Source: Calcarisporiella thermophila CBS 279.70
Lineage: Eukaryota > Calcarisporiellomycota
Assembly (NCBI RefSeq): GCF_041956535.1
Contig: NW_027192199.1
Location: forward strand, 551,741 to 615,740
DNA: 64,000 nucleotides
Direction: 5' to 3'
The notes below the pieces were generated by a model, which saw only the letters and a program-made list of their open reading frames with translations, was not told the origin of the DNA and searched no databases. This document shows positions 1 through 12,564 of this stretch, in pieces; position 1 is the first letter of the stretch; every line of letters starts with the position of its first letter. The translations under genes and the position numbers were made by a program.

Positions 1-89
1 CCCTCCCCCGACAATCAAGAGCTTAGGGATAGCTAGAGGATTGTCGGGATAGACCTTATTAGACATATATACGACGCAACATCATCAGT

Positions 90-171
90 GACAGCTTGTC
101 CGAGTGGTTAAGGAGTGTGACTAGAAATCACATGGGCTCTGCCCGCGCAGGTTCGAATCCTGCAGCTGTCG
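90..171 (+). tRNA. tRNA-Ser (anticodon AGA)
   Basis: The 7-bp acceptor stem pairs GACAGCT (90-96) with AGCTGTC (164-170), followed by discriminator G at 171. The D-arm, a TGTGA/TCACA anticodon stem with loop CTAGAAA, a variable arm and the T-arm GGTTCGAATCC are all visible. The anticodon reads AGA (A34 edited to inosine), so it decodes UCU/UCC/UCA serine codons. At 82 nt with a long variable arm it fits a type II serine tRNA. No intron is seen. A short T-run near 188-194 could end Pol III transcription. Confidence 0.95.
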
Positions 172-1988
172 ATGAAAATCGTTTAACTTTTCCTCTGATT
201 GAAATCTGATACTTATTTTACCATTAATCATGTTCTGACTTTACCATCTTTTTATTTCTGTATATATTTGGGCATTAACGACAAACATGTCCTATACTCT
301 TCAAACTTTTCCTTTTCTTGTTTCCAATTTTGCTTTTTAATACATGATTATCTTATAAACAATAGCTTAATTTCAAAAATTTTTGGATAGCAGTCTATCC
401 ATCCTAGGCACTTCCAGTTACTCTTCGATGAGTCTATATTTTTTAAAAAAATTTTGACAGAGCTCTACTCTGCTCATTTTACTGGATAAAATTTATCTTA
501 TCTTCTATATAAAAAAATAATATTGGGCTTTATTTATATCAATTCAGTTATATCTATGATATCTGTAGCAATCTGTTGTTTAGGGTTAGGGTAGTTTTAA
601 GGTCTTAGTTAAAATAGTTTCCTTTCTTTTTCAACACAACTAGCATAATATTATTTGTTGCTAAGAGTCAGATTTTGGAACAAGTCGGAATAATATAAAC
701 ATTAATTTATTTAATAAAATTGAAATAATGGAAGAAGGGAGACATTATGAGAGTAAGCCCCGTTGAGTTACGCCAATTAAAGCGCAATCGCATAACTCTT
801 ATTTATGACCAACAGAATAAGCATCTCCCATCTTCCAATCTTCTCTTAACCCGCACTTTTTTCTCTCATCCGGTTGGATTTGAGAAAATACGCCTTATCT
901 CTATTCAGCCTTACTTAAACACTACTCATACTCAGGCTTCAAGCCATCTTTGTAAACAAATAGTGATAATTAAGGAGAACGAAAAAGGCGAGAGTGAGAA
1001 CCAAAAGAAGCTTGATTGGAAAATTCCTGCAAGCAGGAAGAGAATACTTTTAACCCTAATTACGGGAAGGCACTTTCTGCCAAAGTGTCCGGGGACTTTG
1101 CCCAAAGCCATTGTGAGAGCGCTATTAGGCTCCGTGTGTGTTGCTTCGAACGCGATTCTTCCGATGTCTCCCTTCTTCAAAGAGAAAAAGAGAGGAAAAT
1201 GAAAAATGCAATCTTAAATACTTTTTTTTGTTTACCAATTTGTGAGGCTTAGAAAATTGATAATTCGTGATTCAAAAATTGACAAGAAGCAACGTTCTAT
1301 AAGAATAGATGGGATACTATATAGGATTTTTCCTAGAAAAATTAAAGTAGAAATAGAATACTAAGACTATAAAGACCAAGTAGGATAGTGTCAGAAAATG
1401 AGACGAAAATAACAAAATAAACGTTTTCAACTCTTAAGAAAATATCAATTGTATTTCACTTATACAGTATTTCTTGCGAAATTTTGTTCAATTTTTCAAA
1501 GGACTGCTGCTTAATATCCACACTTTTCAACTCGCAAAGACTAGTTTATTCTCACAACAAAACACTATGCCCAACTTTCCTCATTTTACTTAGTTCTTTG
1601 GAGCACACAATATATTACTTACATATATATCTTGTATATTGTCTCTTTTTCTGTTTTTCTAATATTCTTTGCTCTTTTATTTCTATCATCTGTTGCTAGA
1701 ACCAATTTCTGGGCAACTGGCCAAAAATCCAAGAATATCTACGCGAGACATAGGCGATTGTAGGAGCCATTGTCAACAAGGAGAGACTGCTACTTCATCT
1801 CCCACATATTCTTTTACATCTTGGCTTAATTCTTTCTTTTCTTTATTTGTCCGTACTCACCATCTATAATCTTGGCCATTATTATTTAGGTAGTATTCTC
1901 TTGTTAGATGCTGCATTTGGCCCAACTAATAATCTTTTGTTCTTAATTGATTCACTTAATGCTTAGCCTTGTTTTCTAAATTAGAAAG
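172..1988. other. AT-rich spacer, no supported gene
   Basis: About 1.8 kb of AT-rich DNA. The longest reading frame (747-1202) has no recognisable domain, and another frame opposes it. Two telomere-like TTAGGG units lie at about 579-594, with an inverted AACCCTA near 1051. The part nearest 1988 must hold the kinesin promoter, but no clear TATA or CCAAT element was identified. Confidence 0.5.
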
Positions 1989-4900
1989 ATGAGTGGTGGT
2001 AATATTAAAGTGGTAGTGCGATGTCGCCCTCTCAATTCACGAGGTATTTTTAATTTTCTCAATATTCTATTGTATAATAGCTGAACATAATTCATTTTTC
2101 TTTTAATTTGACGGAACAGAGCTGGCCAGGGGTGCAACATGTCTCATACGCATGGAAGGAAACCAGACTATCCTCACATCACCATCAGATGAAAAGAACT
2201 TCAAGGCATTTACCTTTGACAAATCGTATTGGTCGGGTGACAGATCTGCTCCCAATTATGCCAGTCAAGACACTATATACAATGACTTAGGTGTTGAGTT
2301 GCTTGACCATGCGTTCGAAGGATACAATACTTGTATTTTTGCTTGTAAGACTCTGTTTTTTTTCTAACAATTGCTATCATTTACTCAGAAATTATGTTTT
2401 ATTATATTTTTAGATGGACAAACTGGCTCCGGCAAAAGCTACTCAATGGTAAATATTTTCGTCTTATTTGCTAATATAATGGATAAGCTTAACTTTTCAA
2501 TTTGTCTAGATGGGCTATGGAGAAGATAAGGGTTTAATCCCGCGTACTTGCAACGCGTTATTTCAAAGAATTTTATCTAATGAGGATCCGAATCTCTCAT
2601 TTCGAGTTGAAGTATCTTACATTGAGATCTACAATGAACGTGTGCGTGATCTGCTCAATCCTAAAGTCAAAGGTCCATTACGTGTACGAGAGCATCCTTC
2701 ACTTGGCCCGTATGTTGAGGATCTCTCCAAATTGGTTGTTACATCATTTAGCGATATTGATTCGCTTATGGATGAGGGCAATAAAGTAAGGACTAAAAAT
2801 GACTTTGTGGTCTTTAGAGGATACTTACTCTGTTAATCTTTAGGCAAGAACTGTGGCCGCGACAAATATGAATGAGACTTCCAGCCGCTCTCATGCTGTC
2901 TTTACTGTGTTACTAACACAAAAGAGATTCGACGAGCTTACAAAACTTGAAACCGAGAAGGTCTCACGTATCAGGTCGGTTTTACTTCATGTTTATATAG
3001 GCCAAATTTTTCATTCGATGATAGAATATAACAATATATTTCTCTCTAATTTAGTTTGGTAGATCTGGCAGGGAGCGAACGCGCCAATGCAACTGGTGCA
3101 ACTGGCCAGCGGTTAAAGGAGGGAGCAAATATTAACAAGAGTCTAACAACTCTTGGAAAAGTTATCGCTGCTTTGGCTGAGAATTCAAGCGGACATGGAA
3201 AAAAGAAGAAAGAAGTTTTCATTCCATACCGGGATTCGGTTAGCAGCAAACGTTTTTCGCCCTCAGTTATAATATATTAACTTTAACATTTATTAGGTGC
3301 TCACATGGTTATTAAAAGATTCGCTAGGTGGAAACTCGAAAACTGCCATGATTGCCGCTATATCTCCAGCTGACTATGAAGAAACACTAAGCACATTGCG
3401 ATACGCAGATCAAGCTAAAAAGATTAAGAACAAGGCAGTTGTCAATGAAGATCCTAACGCCAAACTCATCCGCGATCTCAAAGAGGAACTTGAATTGCTA
3501 CGCTCTAAACTTGCGCAATATGACCCTGATGAGGCAGCAGCTCTTGCTGCAAACAGTGTGGCTAGTCCAGGTGGAGGCCGCACAAGCACCCTTAAATTTA
3601 ATCCTAAAGCTTTGGTAACCATCACGGATATCCATGGTAATGTTAAGACAATGAGCAAGGAAGAAATCCAAGACCAACTGCAGGCATCTGAGAAGTTGCT
3701 AAAAGATATCAATGAGACTTGGGAAGATAAATTGCGTAAAACACAGGAAATTCAGGCAGAGCGTGAGCGTACTCTCGAAGAGCTTGGAATTATGGTGGAG
3801 CGTAATCACGTTGGAGTACATACCCCAAAGAAGGTGCCACATCTTGTCAATCTTAATGAGGATCCATTGATGTCCGAATGTCTTATCTATCAAATTAAAC
3901 CTGGTATCACCCGTGTTGGTCGGATGGATAGTGATGTTCCTGCTGAGATTCGTTTAAGTGGCGACAATATCCTCAGTCAGCATTGTCATTTTGAAAATAA
4001 CAACGGTGTAGTAACATTACACCCAGCTGAAAATAGCATGACCATGGTGAACGGTCAAAGAATTTCCAAATCACGTCGCATACGCAGCGGTTTTCGTGTT
4101 ATTCTTGGCGATCATCATGTTTTCCGATTTAATAACCCTGAAGAAGTCCGTCGGGAACGCGAGTCTTTACAGCGCAGTGCAGTTACACAGAGTGCTAATC
4201 TCGCAAGTGGCGGTTCAATAAGTAATGAGTTACCCGTCGAGCCAGATATAAGGCCAGATTCGCCTACCTCTTCAGCATCTGTCGTGTCTGAGGCAATGAT
4301 TGACTGGAACTATGCGCGTCGCGAGGCTTATTCGAGTATCACAAGTTCTGAACACACATTTGATAATTTAAACAACGAAGAACTTGAGAAGCTTCACAAT
4401 GATATTGCTAAAGCTTTTAAACAACGCCGAAGTGGCCAGCCCGAGAGTCGTGAAGGCGATTCTAGTACTGAATCGAGTGTATCTCTTCATGATCGACTCA
4501 ATCCAGAGGACGAGATCACAGGGGAAGAACTAATCAGGCGCGCCGAGTTAGAACAGAAACTCAAGAATAAGGAAGAGCAAATCCAAAAGTTGCAACGGAG
4601 TTACGAAAGTGAACTTAAACGAATGTCGAAACAAGTTCTCGCCAGTGGGCTATTACCGGGATTTAGCGAAGAAGAGTTGTTAGTTGCGCGCAGAGTTGCC
4701 GACCATTGGCGTGGGCTTCGATACATCAAATTAGCTGAAGACGCGCTGAAAAATGCTGTACTCCTAAAGGAGGCTAATATTATAAGCCGTGAACTTGAAA
4801 AGCAAGTTCTTTACCAGTTTACAATACTAGACGATACATCCGCAGCGGTCTCATTTTGGGAGAATACAGCCGCTTTTGGGCAGCTTAGCGAAACTGAAGA

Positions 4901-7348
4901 TGTATCACTTGCTTCAACACAAAAACCTGCAATTGCGGTTAAGGTGCTGGATATGAAGCATGAAGTAATTTATGTATGGCCCTTAGAGAAACTCCAGTCA
5001 AAATTGCAACAGATGCGCAGGCTCTACAATTACATTGACAGACCTTCAGTGAGCAAACACTTCAATTGGGAAGATCCTTTTTACGAGAAGCCGAGTCCGC
5101 TCTATACTCTCATAGGAATTGCTTCAGTTCCTCTCCAAACACTACTTGCGCAAAAACGAATTGTCACCTCTGTCCCAATATTGAATGGTGTCACTGGAGT
5201 TCAGAAGGGTTATTGTCGAATTGAACTTGCACCAATTGTTGCCGCGAATCATCACCAGCAGCATCAAGCTCATGACACAAAGGAAACCGAGATTGGAGGC
5301 CAATTATTATTCGAGGTAGTAATTGGCGAACTTCACGGAATATCTGAAGTGGATTTCACGGAGTTGCATGTCCAGTTTAGACTCTCTTCATTTGGCAATG
5401 TTTCTCCTTACTCTTCAGCGGAGCGTATTTTTGCTACACTTCCAGCAAGCGGGTTCGGCGAGTCTTTCGTTGATTTTGCCTATCGTCAATCATTGACGCT
5501 TGCACTGACCCCCGAAGTTTTAGAGAAATTGCGAATTGGCGTATTGCCATTTGAGATATTTGGACGGGCACGGCCTCGTGCACTTTTGGAAAACCAGCGC
5601 TACGATGATATAAGAGAACAAGCTTCGCTTCGAGTGCTTCCCAGTCCTCATGTAAATGAAATGAATGGTAATGGAGATGATGCCTCATCCTCTTCTGAAA
5701 TGAGGCGAAAAGAGGATGATTGGCTCTCCGAAGAACGACATGATGTGATGGCATGGATACAAGTGGCAGAGCCTGGGGCTACAGGAGACTATGTGCCTGT
5801 AAATTTGGTTGCGCAAGGAAATAATCCGCTAGATCAAGGGGCTTTTCAATTGCGTCAAGGATATCAGCGTCGTATTCTGCTGACTCTTTCACATAATTCA
5901 GGCCAACAATTCCGTTGGACACGGGTGTCTAAACTTGCTATTGGATGTGTGCGTCTCCTTGATAGCAAAGGCCGCTTGGCAAAATCGCCTTCTCATGGAG
6001 AACTGCTACTTAATCTGTTGCCGAACCAAGAGGTAGAGTACCATCTTGATGGAACAAGCACTCTGACAGCTCAAGGAGCATGGGACAGCTCATTACACGA
6101 ATCACCCTTCCTTAATCGACCAACTCCACAAAATCAACGTGTTGTGCTCTCGATGAAATGTTATGTAGAGACGGAAAGATGTCTGGAGCCTATTTTATTC
6201 AGCACCGACATAGCCATCCAAGTTAATAGCCGCGAAGCCCGTACACCATCACGCCTTGCAAAGCTGCTCGGATCGACTCGCCAGCTGTCTCGTATGAGCG
6301 CACTTTTTCTTGTGACATTGCGTCCCTCAATGGCTCGGAATCCTGCGGATTTATGGCGTTTAAACACAGCTGGAAAGTATGTGAGAGGAGAAGAAGTGCT
6401 TGGACAATGGCGGCCACGTGGGGTATCACTGGTTACTGATTATCGGCGAGCGCGAGCATTAATACATCGAGTTCGAGATGTTGAGCTAACTAGGCAGCGG
6501 CTTATATGTCTCCAGCAACTTCAAAATCAGGAGGAACAGCATGTTGAAGGGGCTTTGAAAATTGGCAACGGTAATGTTTCAGAACAAGATGAAGAGAATC
6601 TAGACGATCCTCTTTGTGAGAGCAAGGAATTATTGGAAGAACAACTACTCTACCGAGCTATTTCACTCTGGCAGACCAAGCTTGGAAACTTGGCTGAGGT
6701 AATTAGGAAGAAGTGTGAGAGACAAAAAGGATAGTTTTTAATTGTTTATATTTTTTTAAGATCGTTCTCAATCAGGATCCGCCTGTCTTGCAGGAACAGG
6801 ATGTGAAGAGATTCCCAAACTCTGAATCAAAGTTAACGGCAGCCGTTAAACCGATTATTCCAACGTGAGTGTCCTATTTAGTTTCATAAATATTATTCTG
6901 ATTTTCACACAATTTTATTCTTAAGTGATACCGTATCGAAACGAGGCTATTTATTTTGTCCAGAGGATGGCCATCGTGTATGGATGAAGCGATGGTTTGT
7001 CATTCGACGGTTTGTATAGTTTCTATATTCAGTAATGTTCGTAATTTTAACTTCTTAATTATGGATTTTAGTCCGTACATGTTTAAGTATGCTTCCCAGG
7101 CTGAAACGGAAGAGCTAGGAGTAATCAATTTATCTTCGAGCCGGGTAGACTACAAGCGGCCGCTTGAAAATATGCTTGAAAGACCTTTTGTGTTTGCGGT
7201 GTATACCCCCAATAATGCTTATATGCTTCAGGCATCCTCTCACGGCGAAATGGTTGAATGGATTACGAAAATTGATCAGTTTTATCCAGTTTCCAGCATC
7301 ACTTTCGATGACGATTCTCAGAATTTACTTTCTTCGGTCGAGAATTAA
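1989..7348 (+). CDS. UNC104: Kinesin-3 family motor (Unc104/KIF1-like)
   Basis: Plus-end-directed microtubule motor that carries vesicles and early endosomes. I read ten exons: 1989-2043, 2120-2344, 2414-2448, 2510-2785, 2844-2974, 3055-3238, 3297-6698, 6776-about 6864, 6926-7009 and 7072-7348, giving roughly 1,585 residues, normal for fungal Unc104. The motor domain has the P-loop [11 protein letters not shown], switch I NETSSRSH and switch II DLAGSE. An FHA domain follows (RVGRMDSD ... LSQHCHF). Coiled coils and the KIF1-specific mid region come next, and a C-terminal PH domain (KRGYLF ... MKRWFVIRR) binds phosphoinositides on cargo. The PH domain is only reached through the last three small exons: the large open frame alone would stop at 6734 and lose it. 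The order of domains leaves little doubt about the family. Confidence 0.95.
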
Positions 7349-7878
7349 AATTATTTAGGAACTCCCCCCCCCCCCCCAATCATATCCCTCTACATCTCTT
7401 GGAATTTTATCCACTTTTCCTCTCAATTCTATTTTTCTTGCGATGAGTTAATCGAATTTGTCTCCTTTATACCATTGTCCTCTCTGTTATGGCCAAATTA
7501 TTTTACCATTTAGAGTCGTAAAATATCTGCCATTATATTTCCCTCCTTTTACAATGTTCTATTAGAATTCCTTTTTATTCTCTCCTCTATATATTATTAG
7601 TATAGTCTATTAGTTTGCATATGGCTTTCTCTGTATCTTCTCTCTTTATATCAGATAATATATTCATATTGTTTGCTCTCCAACTTTCATACTCAAGCAT
7701 CTTCTATTAATTGAAATATTATTAGATGCAAAAATTATCAACATTATAGTGCAAAAACTAACTGTAATAAAAAGAAGATTTGTATATAAATGAATGGACA
7801 TTCTGAATCTATCAGATTCATGGATTCATATCAGAGTAGATCAAGGTGACATCACAAAAGACAAAGAACTAACCTTGC
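7349..7878. other. Intergenic, kinesin 3' region with C14 tract
   Basis: AT-rich sequence downstream of the kinesin stop codon. A run of 14 cytosines lies at 7364-7377, 15 bp after the stop. No gene-like frame is seen on either strand. Confidence 0.5.
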
Positions 7879-8124
7879 TCATATGTCACCATATATATTG
7901 TACATCTCGCTACATCGAATGAATTCATCTCTATGTGGTAGAACGGTTAATAGTCTACGCATTCTGCTCAGCCATTGAGGTTTGTCCCATTCATCACTCG
8001 TTATGTATGCTCCGTCTCTGTATTGTCGGGGCCGATATCCAGGAGTAATTACAGTGCGGCGGCGGGTATATTTTGCAACTTTGATAAACTCCACCATAGA
8101 AAAATATTTCCTTTTTAATCCCAT
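7879..8124 (-). CDS. Unrecognised small reading frame, 81 aa
   Basis: An uninterrupted 81-codon frame on the minus strand in an otherwise AT-rich gap. The product is basic and rich in Arg and Tyr, with a composition closer to real protein than to random AT-rich translation (YTRRR, PGYRPRQY, DEWDKPQWLSRMRR). It has no domain I recognise, no signal peptide and no membrane segment. A second possible start lies ten codons in. A donor-like GTGACA near the end could join further exons towards lower coordinates. It may be a small orphan gene, a fragment of a larger spliced gene, or chance. Confidence 0.3.
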   Translation of the reverse strand: MGLKRKYFSMVEFIKVAKYTRRRTVITPGYRPRQYRDGAYITSDEWDKPQWLSRMRRLLTVLPHRDEFIRCSEMYNIYGDI

Positions 8125-8956
8125 ATTTATTAAATAGTAAATTATTGTTGTGAGTTTGAGCAGAGAACACTGGGAATATATATTTTGTTAAAGGAAGGGA
8201 AAGTAGTAACCAGAGGATTCAAAGGGAACGTGAAAAAAAGTCTTTATTATTTAATGACAGATGCTTTACGTTTAAAAAGAAAAGCAATTATAATTATGTA
8301 ATAATGCGATAAAACAAAATGTTTTAAACAGCGATTATGCTGCATTGTGCATCTAACAAATCCCTGAATGCGTAAAGCTGGCTTTAGGTGGATAGTATGA
8401 GTAGACTAAGCCCTAGGAAAAATAGAATGTGACATTTTTCAACGAGTTGGAATTAGATTATCGACTTGAGAAAACCACAAAAGATTTGCATTTATGATCG
8501 AAGCATTTTTAAAGCGTTTTTAAAAAAATCCCCATATTATTGCTTGCTAAACTTACTGCTTATAATACCCATTCACTGTATAAAAGTTTTATGTAATTTC
8601 GCACCCTTGGAATATCCAATTGAAAAATGTCAGGTATTACTAATAAAAACGATTTATTATGAAATAGAAAAAAATCCATGAACAATACTTTTGAATCAGA
8701 TAGAAAATATAGGCTAACGCGGCATGCTTAAATTGGCTTATGAATATACAACTAACATTCAGTTCAATATGATCCCACAGTCGCAAGTTTGGATTGTTAA
8801 AGATTTTTTTAAACTAAATTCCAAAAGATTTTACATCTTAGGAAACCTTAACCTACTCATGATTATAAAAAGTGAAGTTTTGAAGTAAATTATAATTTTT
8901 TTCTAAGTGGCTTGGATATCAAATGGATTGATTTTGATCCATTATGTTAATATTTT
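8125..8956. other. AT-rich intergenic region
   Basis: No credible coding frame. It presumably contains the promoter of the biotin ligase gene to the right, but no specific element stands out. Confidence 0.4.
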
Positions 8957-11289
8957 ATGAGGCTATTTCCCTTCTGTATTACTGCACGAAATTCTCTTCT
9001 TCGCCCACGATTCCCCAGCAAATATCCCCTTCAGCTAACAATTCGCCTTGACTGTTGCCATCTGACACGAACATATTTTCCCATGAACGTTTTAGTGTAT
9101 AATGGCGAAGGTGCCTCAACATTGTCAGTTAATCACGTTACTGAGAGACTTAAATTCTTGCTTGGGCACAAATATGATGTTATTAGCATAGATGCACAAG
9201 CTCTTCGCACCGAACCTTGGGAGGATAGTTGTGCTTTATTAGTAGTTCCTGGTGGTCGAGATCTTCCCTATGTTAGAGATTTACCCGCCAACAGCATCTC
9301 GAACTTTGTTTCGAGAGGAGGAAGATATATTGGGTTTTGCGCGGGATCTTATTATGCTTCATCAGAAATTGAATTTATGCGAGGAGTTGCCGGAATGGAA
9401 GTATGCGGAAAGAGGGAGCTTGGTTTTTTTCCGGGTTTATGTCGTGGCCCTATATATCCTGGTTTTACTTATGAGGGAGAGCAAAGTGCTCGCGCTGAAA
9501 CAGTTATCATTAGCGAGGAATTCAGACACCGTGCACAAAAATCCTTTGGATATCCGGTAGAAAAGGAGATTTCTATGTATTATAATGGTGGAGGCTACTT
9601 TGTCGATGCAGATTGCTTCAAGAATGTTGAGGTTTTGGCCCGATATAAGATGGAAGATAATCAAGAACACCCGCAAGATCAGGAAAAAGCTGCAGTTATC
9701 AAATGTTCAATTGGGAAAGGCGCCGCAGTACTTTTTGGACCTCATACTGAATATGTAGGAAGCCTTTTAGACGCACGAAATAACTATGCCTCGGGAGTAA
9801 TAGAACGGTTGCGTGCTGATGATCTCTGCCGTGAACACTTTTTGCGCACTATTCTTGATGATATAGGGTTACATGTAACTAAAGAGAACACGCAAATACC
9901 CCTGCTTACGCCATTATATCTTTTGAGCGAAGTACCGCAGCTATCTGAGCAACTTGGCTTACAGCTAAAACGAATTGGCGAAACAAATGGATTAATTCGC
10001 TGTTCAAATGATAATTTTCAGCTTGTAGAAAACACTGACCAGAGCTATCTCCTGGAGATAACTGAAGCCGAGAGTGGAAAACCGAAGCCTCTTGTGGTTT
10101 GTAGAGGCGGCCCTCCAAATCCTGCGCTTTTGCCGTATTTTGATGCTGGAGAATATTTCCAACGACTTTCTGAATATCGTCAGAATGCCAGACAACTATT
10201 TGCACCGGATATGGAGTTTGGGTCAGTGGTATTATATGGAGAGGTTGTTACATCAACACAAACTATTTTGGAAAAGTAAGTCACTATTTCCATAGTTTCT
10301 TACAAATACCTAATTCATTATGTGCATGTTTTTTTAGAAACCATGAATTGGGACAAATTTTCCCAAATGGCCTTGTATTTGTTGCAACAAAGCAAATTGC
10401 CGGTCGCGGTAAACTTGGTTTTATTTTTCATGGCTCTGAGACGTTTATTAATTATACAATAACTAGGGCGTGGCCGTAATTCTTGGATATCTCCGGCTGG
10501 ATGTCTGCAGTTTTCGCTGCTTTTGCGATTCCCCTTATCAGCGAACGCATCACCTGTTTTCATTCAATATCTTGCTGGTTTAGCGATTGTTGAGGCCGTT
10601 CGGACCCGCCCTGGTTACGAGGAGATTCCGCTGCGATTAAAGTGGCCGAATGATATATATGCTGAATTGCAAGATGGCACTACAGTTAAGATTGGCGGTA
10701 TTTTAGTAAACAGCTCTTTCACTAAGAACGAGTTTACCATTGTTGTTGGTTAGTTGTTATTTTGGCAAGACGATTTTTTCAATTAGGAGTAATTTTTGAT
10801 CCACATTTTAGGATGTGGTATTAATACGTCAAATCCACTCCCAACAACATCCATCAACCATATTATTTCGCGAGCGAATCAAGTGCATGGAAGCCGGCTT
10901 GAGATATTTTCTCAAGAAACCCTACTGGCTGCTATCATGGTTAAATTCGAGGCTTTTTATCGTCGTTTTCTTTTGAATGGATTCGATAATGATTTGATGA
11001 AGCTCTATACCCGTAGGTGGTTGCATAGGTAAATATCTCACCCCTTCTTTTATACAGCATTTGCTCTTAATTAATGCAACTCACCTGATTTTATTTAAGT
11101 GGGCAAGTGATAACTCTTGCACATGAAGAACCCCATCGTCTTGCGCGTATACTTGGATTAACGAAAGACTTCGGTTTACTTGAGACAGAAGAGATCGATG
11201 AGCAGGGCAAATCGACTGGAAAAATTTTTCAGCTTCAGCCCGATGGTAACAGCTTTGATATGCTCAAAGGGTTGATCAAACGGAAGTGA
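8957..11289 (+). CDS. BPL1: Biotin-protein ligase (holocarboxylase synthetase)
   Basis: Activates biotin with ATP and attaches it to the lysine of acetyl-CoA and pyruvate carboxylases. Five exons: 8957-10275, 10338-10408, 10467-10748, 10812-11038 and 11100-11289. The N-terminal half is the glutamine-amidotransferase-like domain of eukaryotic ligases (PGGRDLPYVRDL, GFCAGSYYAS). The C-terminal half is the catalytic domain, with the biotinyl-AMP loop rebuilt across an intron (AGRGRGRNSW), then KWPNDIY, KIGGILV, GCGIN and SGQV. There are two in-frame starts. The one at 9083 gives MNVLVYNGEG, the usual N-terminus of the yeast enzyme. The one at 8957 adds 42 residues rich in Arg and Leu with almost no acidic residues, resembling a mitochondrial presequence. 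Both may be used. Confidence 0.95.
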
Positions 11290-11972
11290 TTTGTTGAGAT
11301 TTTACAAGGGGGAAGACTCTAGTTAAATATGTATCGAGTTGAAATTACTTCAATAGAATGAGGAATGATAAACGGTGAAAATGTTTAAAAAATTCGCTAG
11401 GATGATTACAGAGTGAAATACCTATATTATCCAACGTGTATATATCCATTCCTGTTATTATATATTTTATTACGCTAATTTATTGAAACCGGGTATTTAC
11501 GGAAGTGCAATCTGTGCGGCAGCCTAAATTCTCCTAAATAGCTTGAAATATTTAGATATAACAATATTATTTTTGCTGCCTATTAATTCTGATCGGATTA
11601 GGTTGAGGAAAGAAAAGGCTACGAAATTCACCCAATACGTATTCATCCTTGCTACTCTCTTGTAAATTTTAAATTCTCTAGCTTAATGAATGGTTACCGA
11701 TATTAAACTCCAAAATGCCCAGTCAGCCTAGGGATAATTGCAACATGAAATAAATTCTTTAGGGACGTTCACAAATACTGTATCCAAAAGAGTTGTTTTT
11801 AAATTTTTTATATAATTTTCTATTTGCCAAAAAAAGTTGCTATCATACTAGCAATACCATCACCAGAGTCTCATTCAAGCAAATACGAGTGGCTTATAAT
11901 AATTCAAACAAACCCCGAAACACTAATAGCTTGTGTAGTCACAGAAAAAAGATATCTATTATTATTAATGCA
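11290..11972. other. AT-rich intergenic region
   Basis: A spacer between two plus-strand genes. An open frame runs in from 11793, but its N-terminal part does not look like protein, and the COA1-like gene is better started at 11973. Nothing else is recognised. Confidence 0.4.
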
Positions 11973-12564
11973 ATGTTTGCAACACGACTCCTAAGTCGCC
12001 GTCCTCACCTTTTGTTTCGAGCGAAGGTTCACGGCAAAAGCCGATTAATTCATAATGAAAGACCTTTGCCTGATCCACGTCCCCGCAGAGGCCTTTACAT
12101 TCTTGGCGGAGTAGCAGGGATTTCATTGTGGGCAGTTGGTCTCGCAACAGCTATGAACTACCAGCGGCTGTCGACAAGTGTAGTTACAGGAACGCTTTTC
12201 ACGGTACGCCATGATCCCACGGCCAAACAAGCGCTCGGAAACAATATAGGGTATGCTTCCAGGTGGCCATGGATATCGGGAACAGTCAATCACTTCAAGG
12301 GAAGAGTAGATGTACAGTTCGATGTTAAAGGAGAAAAAGGTAAATTTGCAGATGTCATGGAAGAGTGAGTGGCATTGATTGAATCAATTCTTTCTCCCTA
12401 TCCACATAGCCAAAGGGAGAGTACGCTTTGCAACGCATCGAAAAGGGGCCGATTGGTATCTGGAAGATTTTACACTTAAGCTGGAGGATGGGTCTATTTA
12501 TCACTTAGACTCTGGCGTGTGTCTGACGAATACAGGAGAGCTGGATATTTCAGAATCGAAATAG
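11973..12564 (+). CDS. COA1: COA1-like cytochrome c oxidase assembly factor
   Basis: Predicted mitochondrial inner-membrane protein that helps early maturation of Cox1. Two exons, 11973-12339 and 12410-12564, joined in phase 1, encode about 173 residues. The N-terminus is Arg-rich and lacks acidic residues (ATRLLSRRPHLLFR), as in a mitochondrial presequence. One membrane segment follows (LYILGGVAGISLWAVGLATA). The rest is the intermembrane-space domain typical of Coa1/TIM21-like folds: WPWISGTVNHFKGRVDV, a V-K-G-E-K-A-K-G-R-V turn across the splice, and WYLEDFTL. I preferred the donor at 12340 because the donor-like GTGAGT at 12365 puts the second exon out of frame. TIM21 is the main alternative. 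Confidence 0.75.

Noticed and set aside
747-1202. 151-codon open frame near the left edge
   Set aside because: No recognisable domain, odd composition, and overlapped by frames on both strands. It looks like chance.
12366-12564. Separate 61-codon gene starting at 12379
   Set aside because: It is the second exon of the COA1-like gene. The upstream part of this frame is the intron tail.
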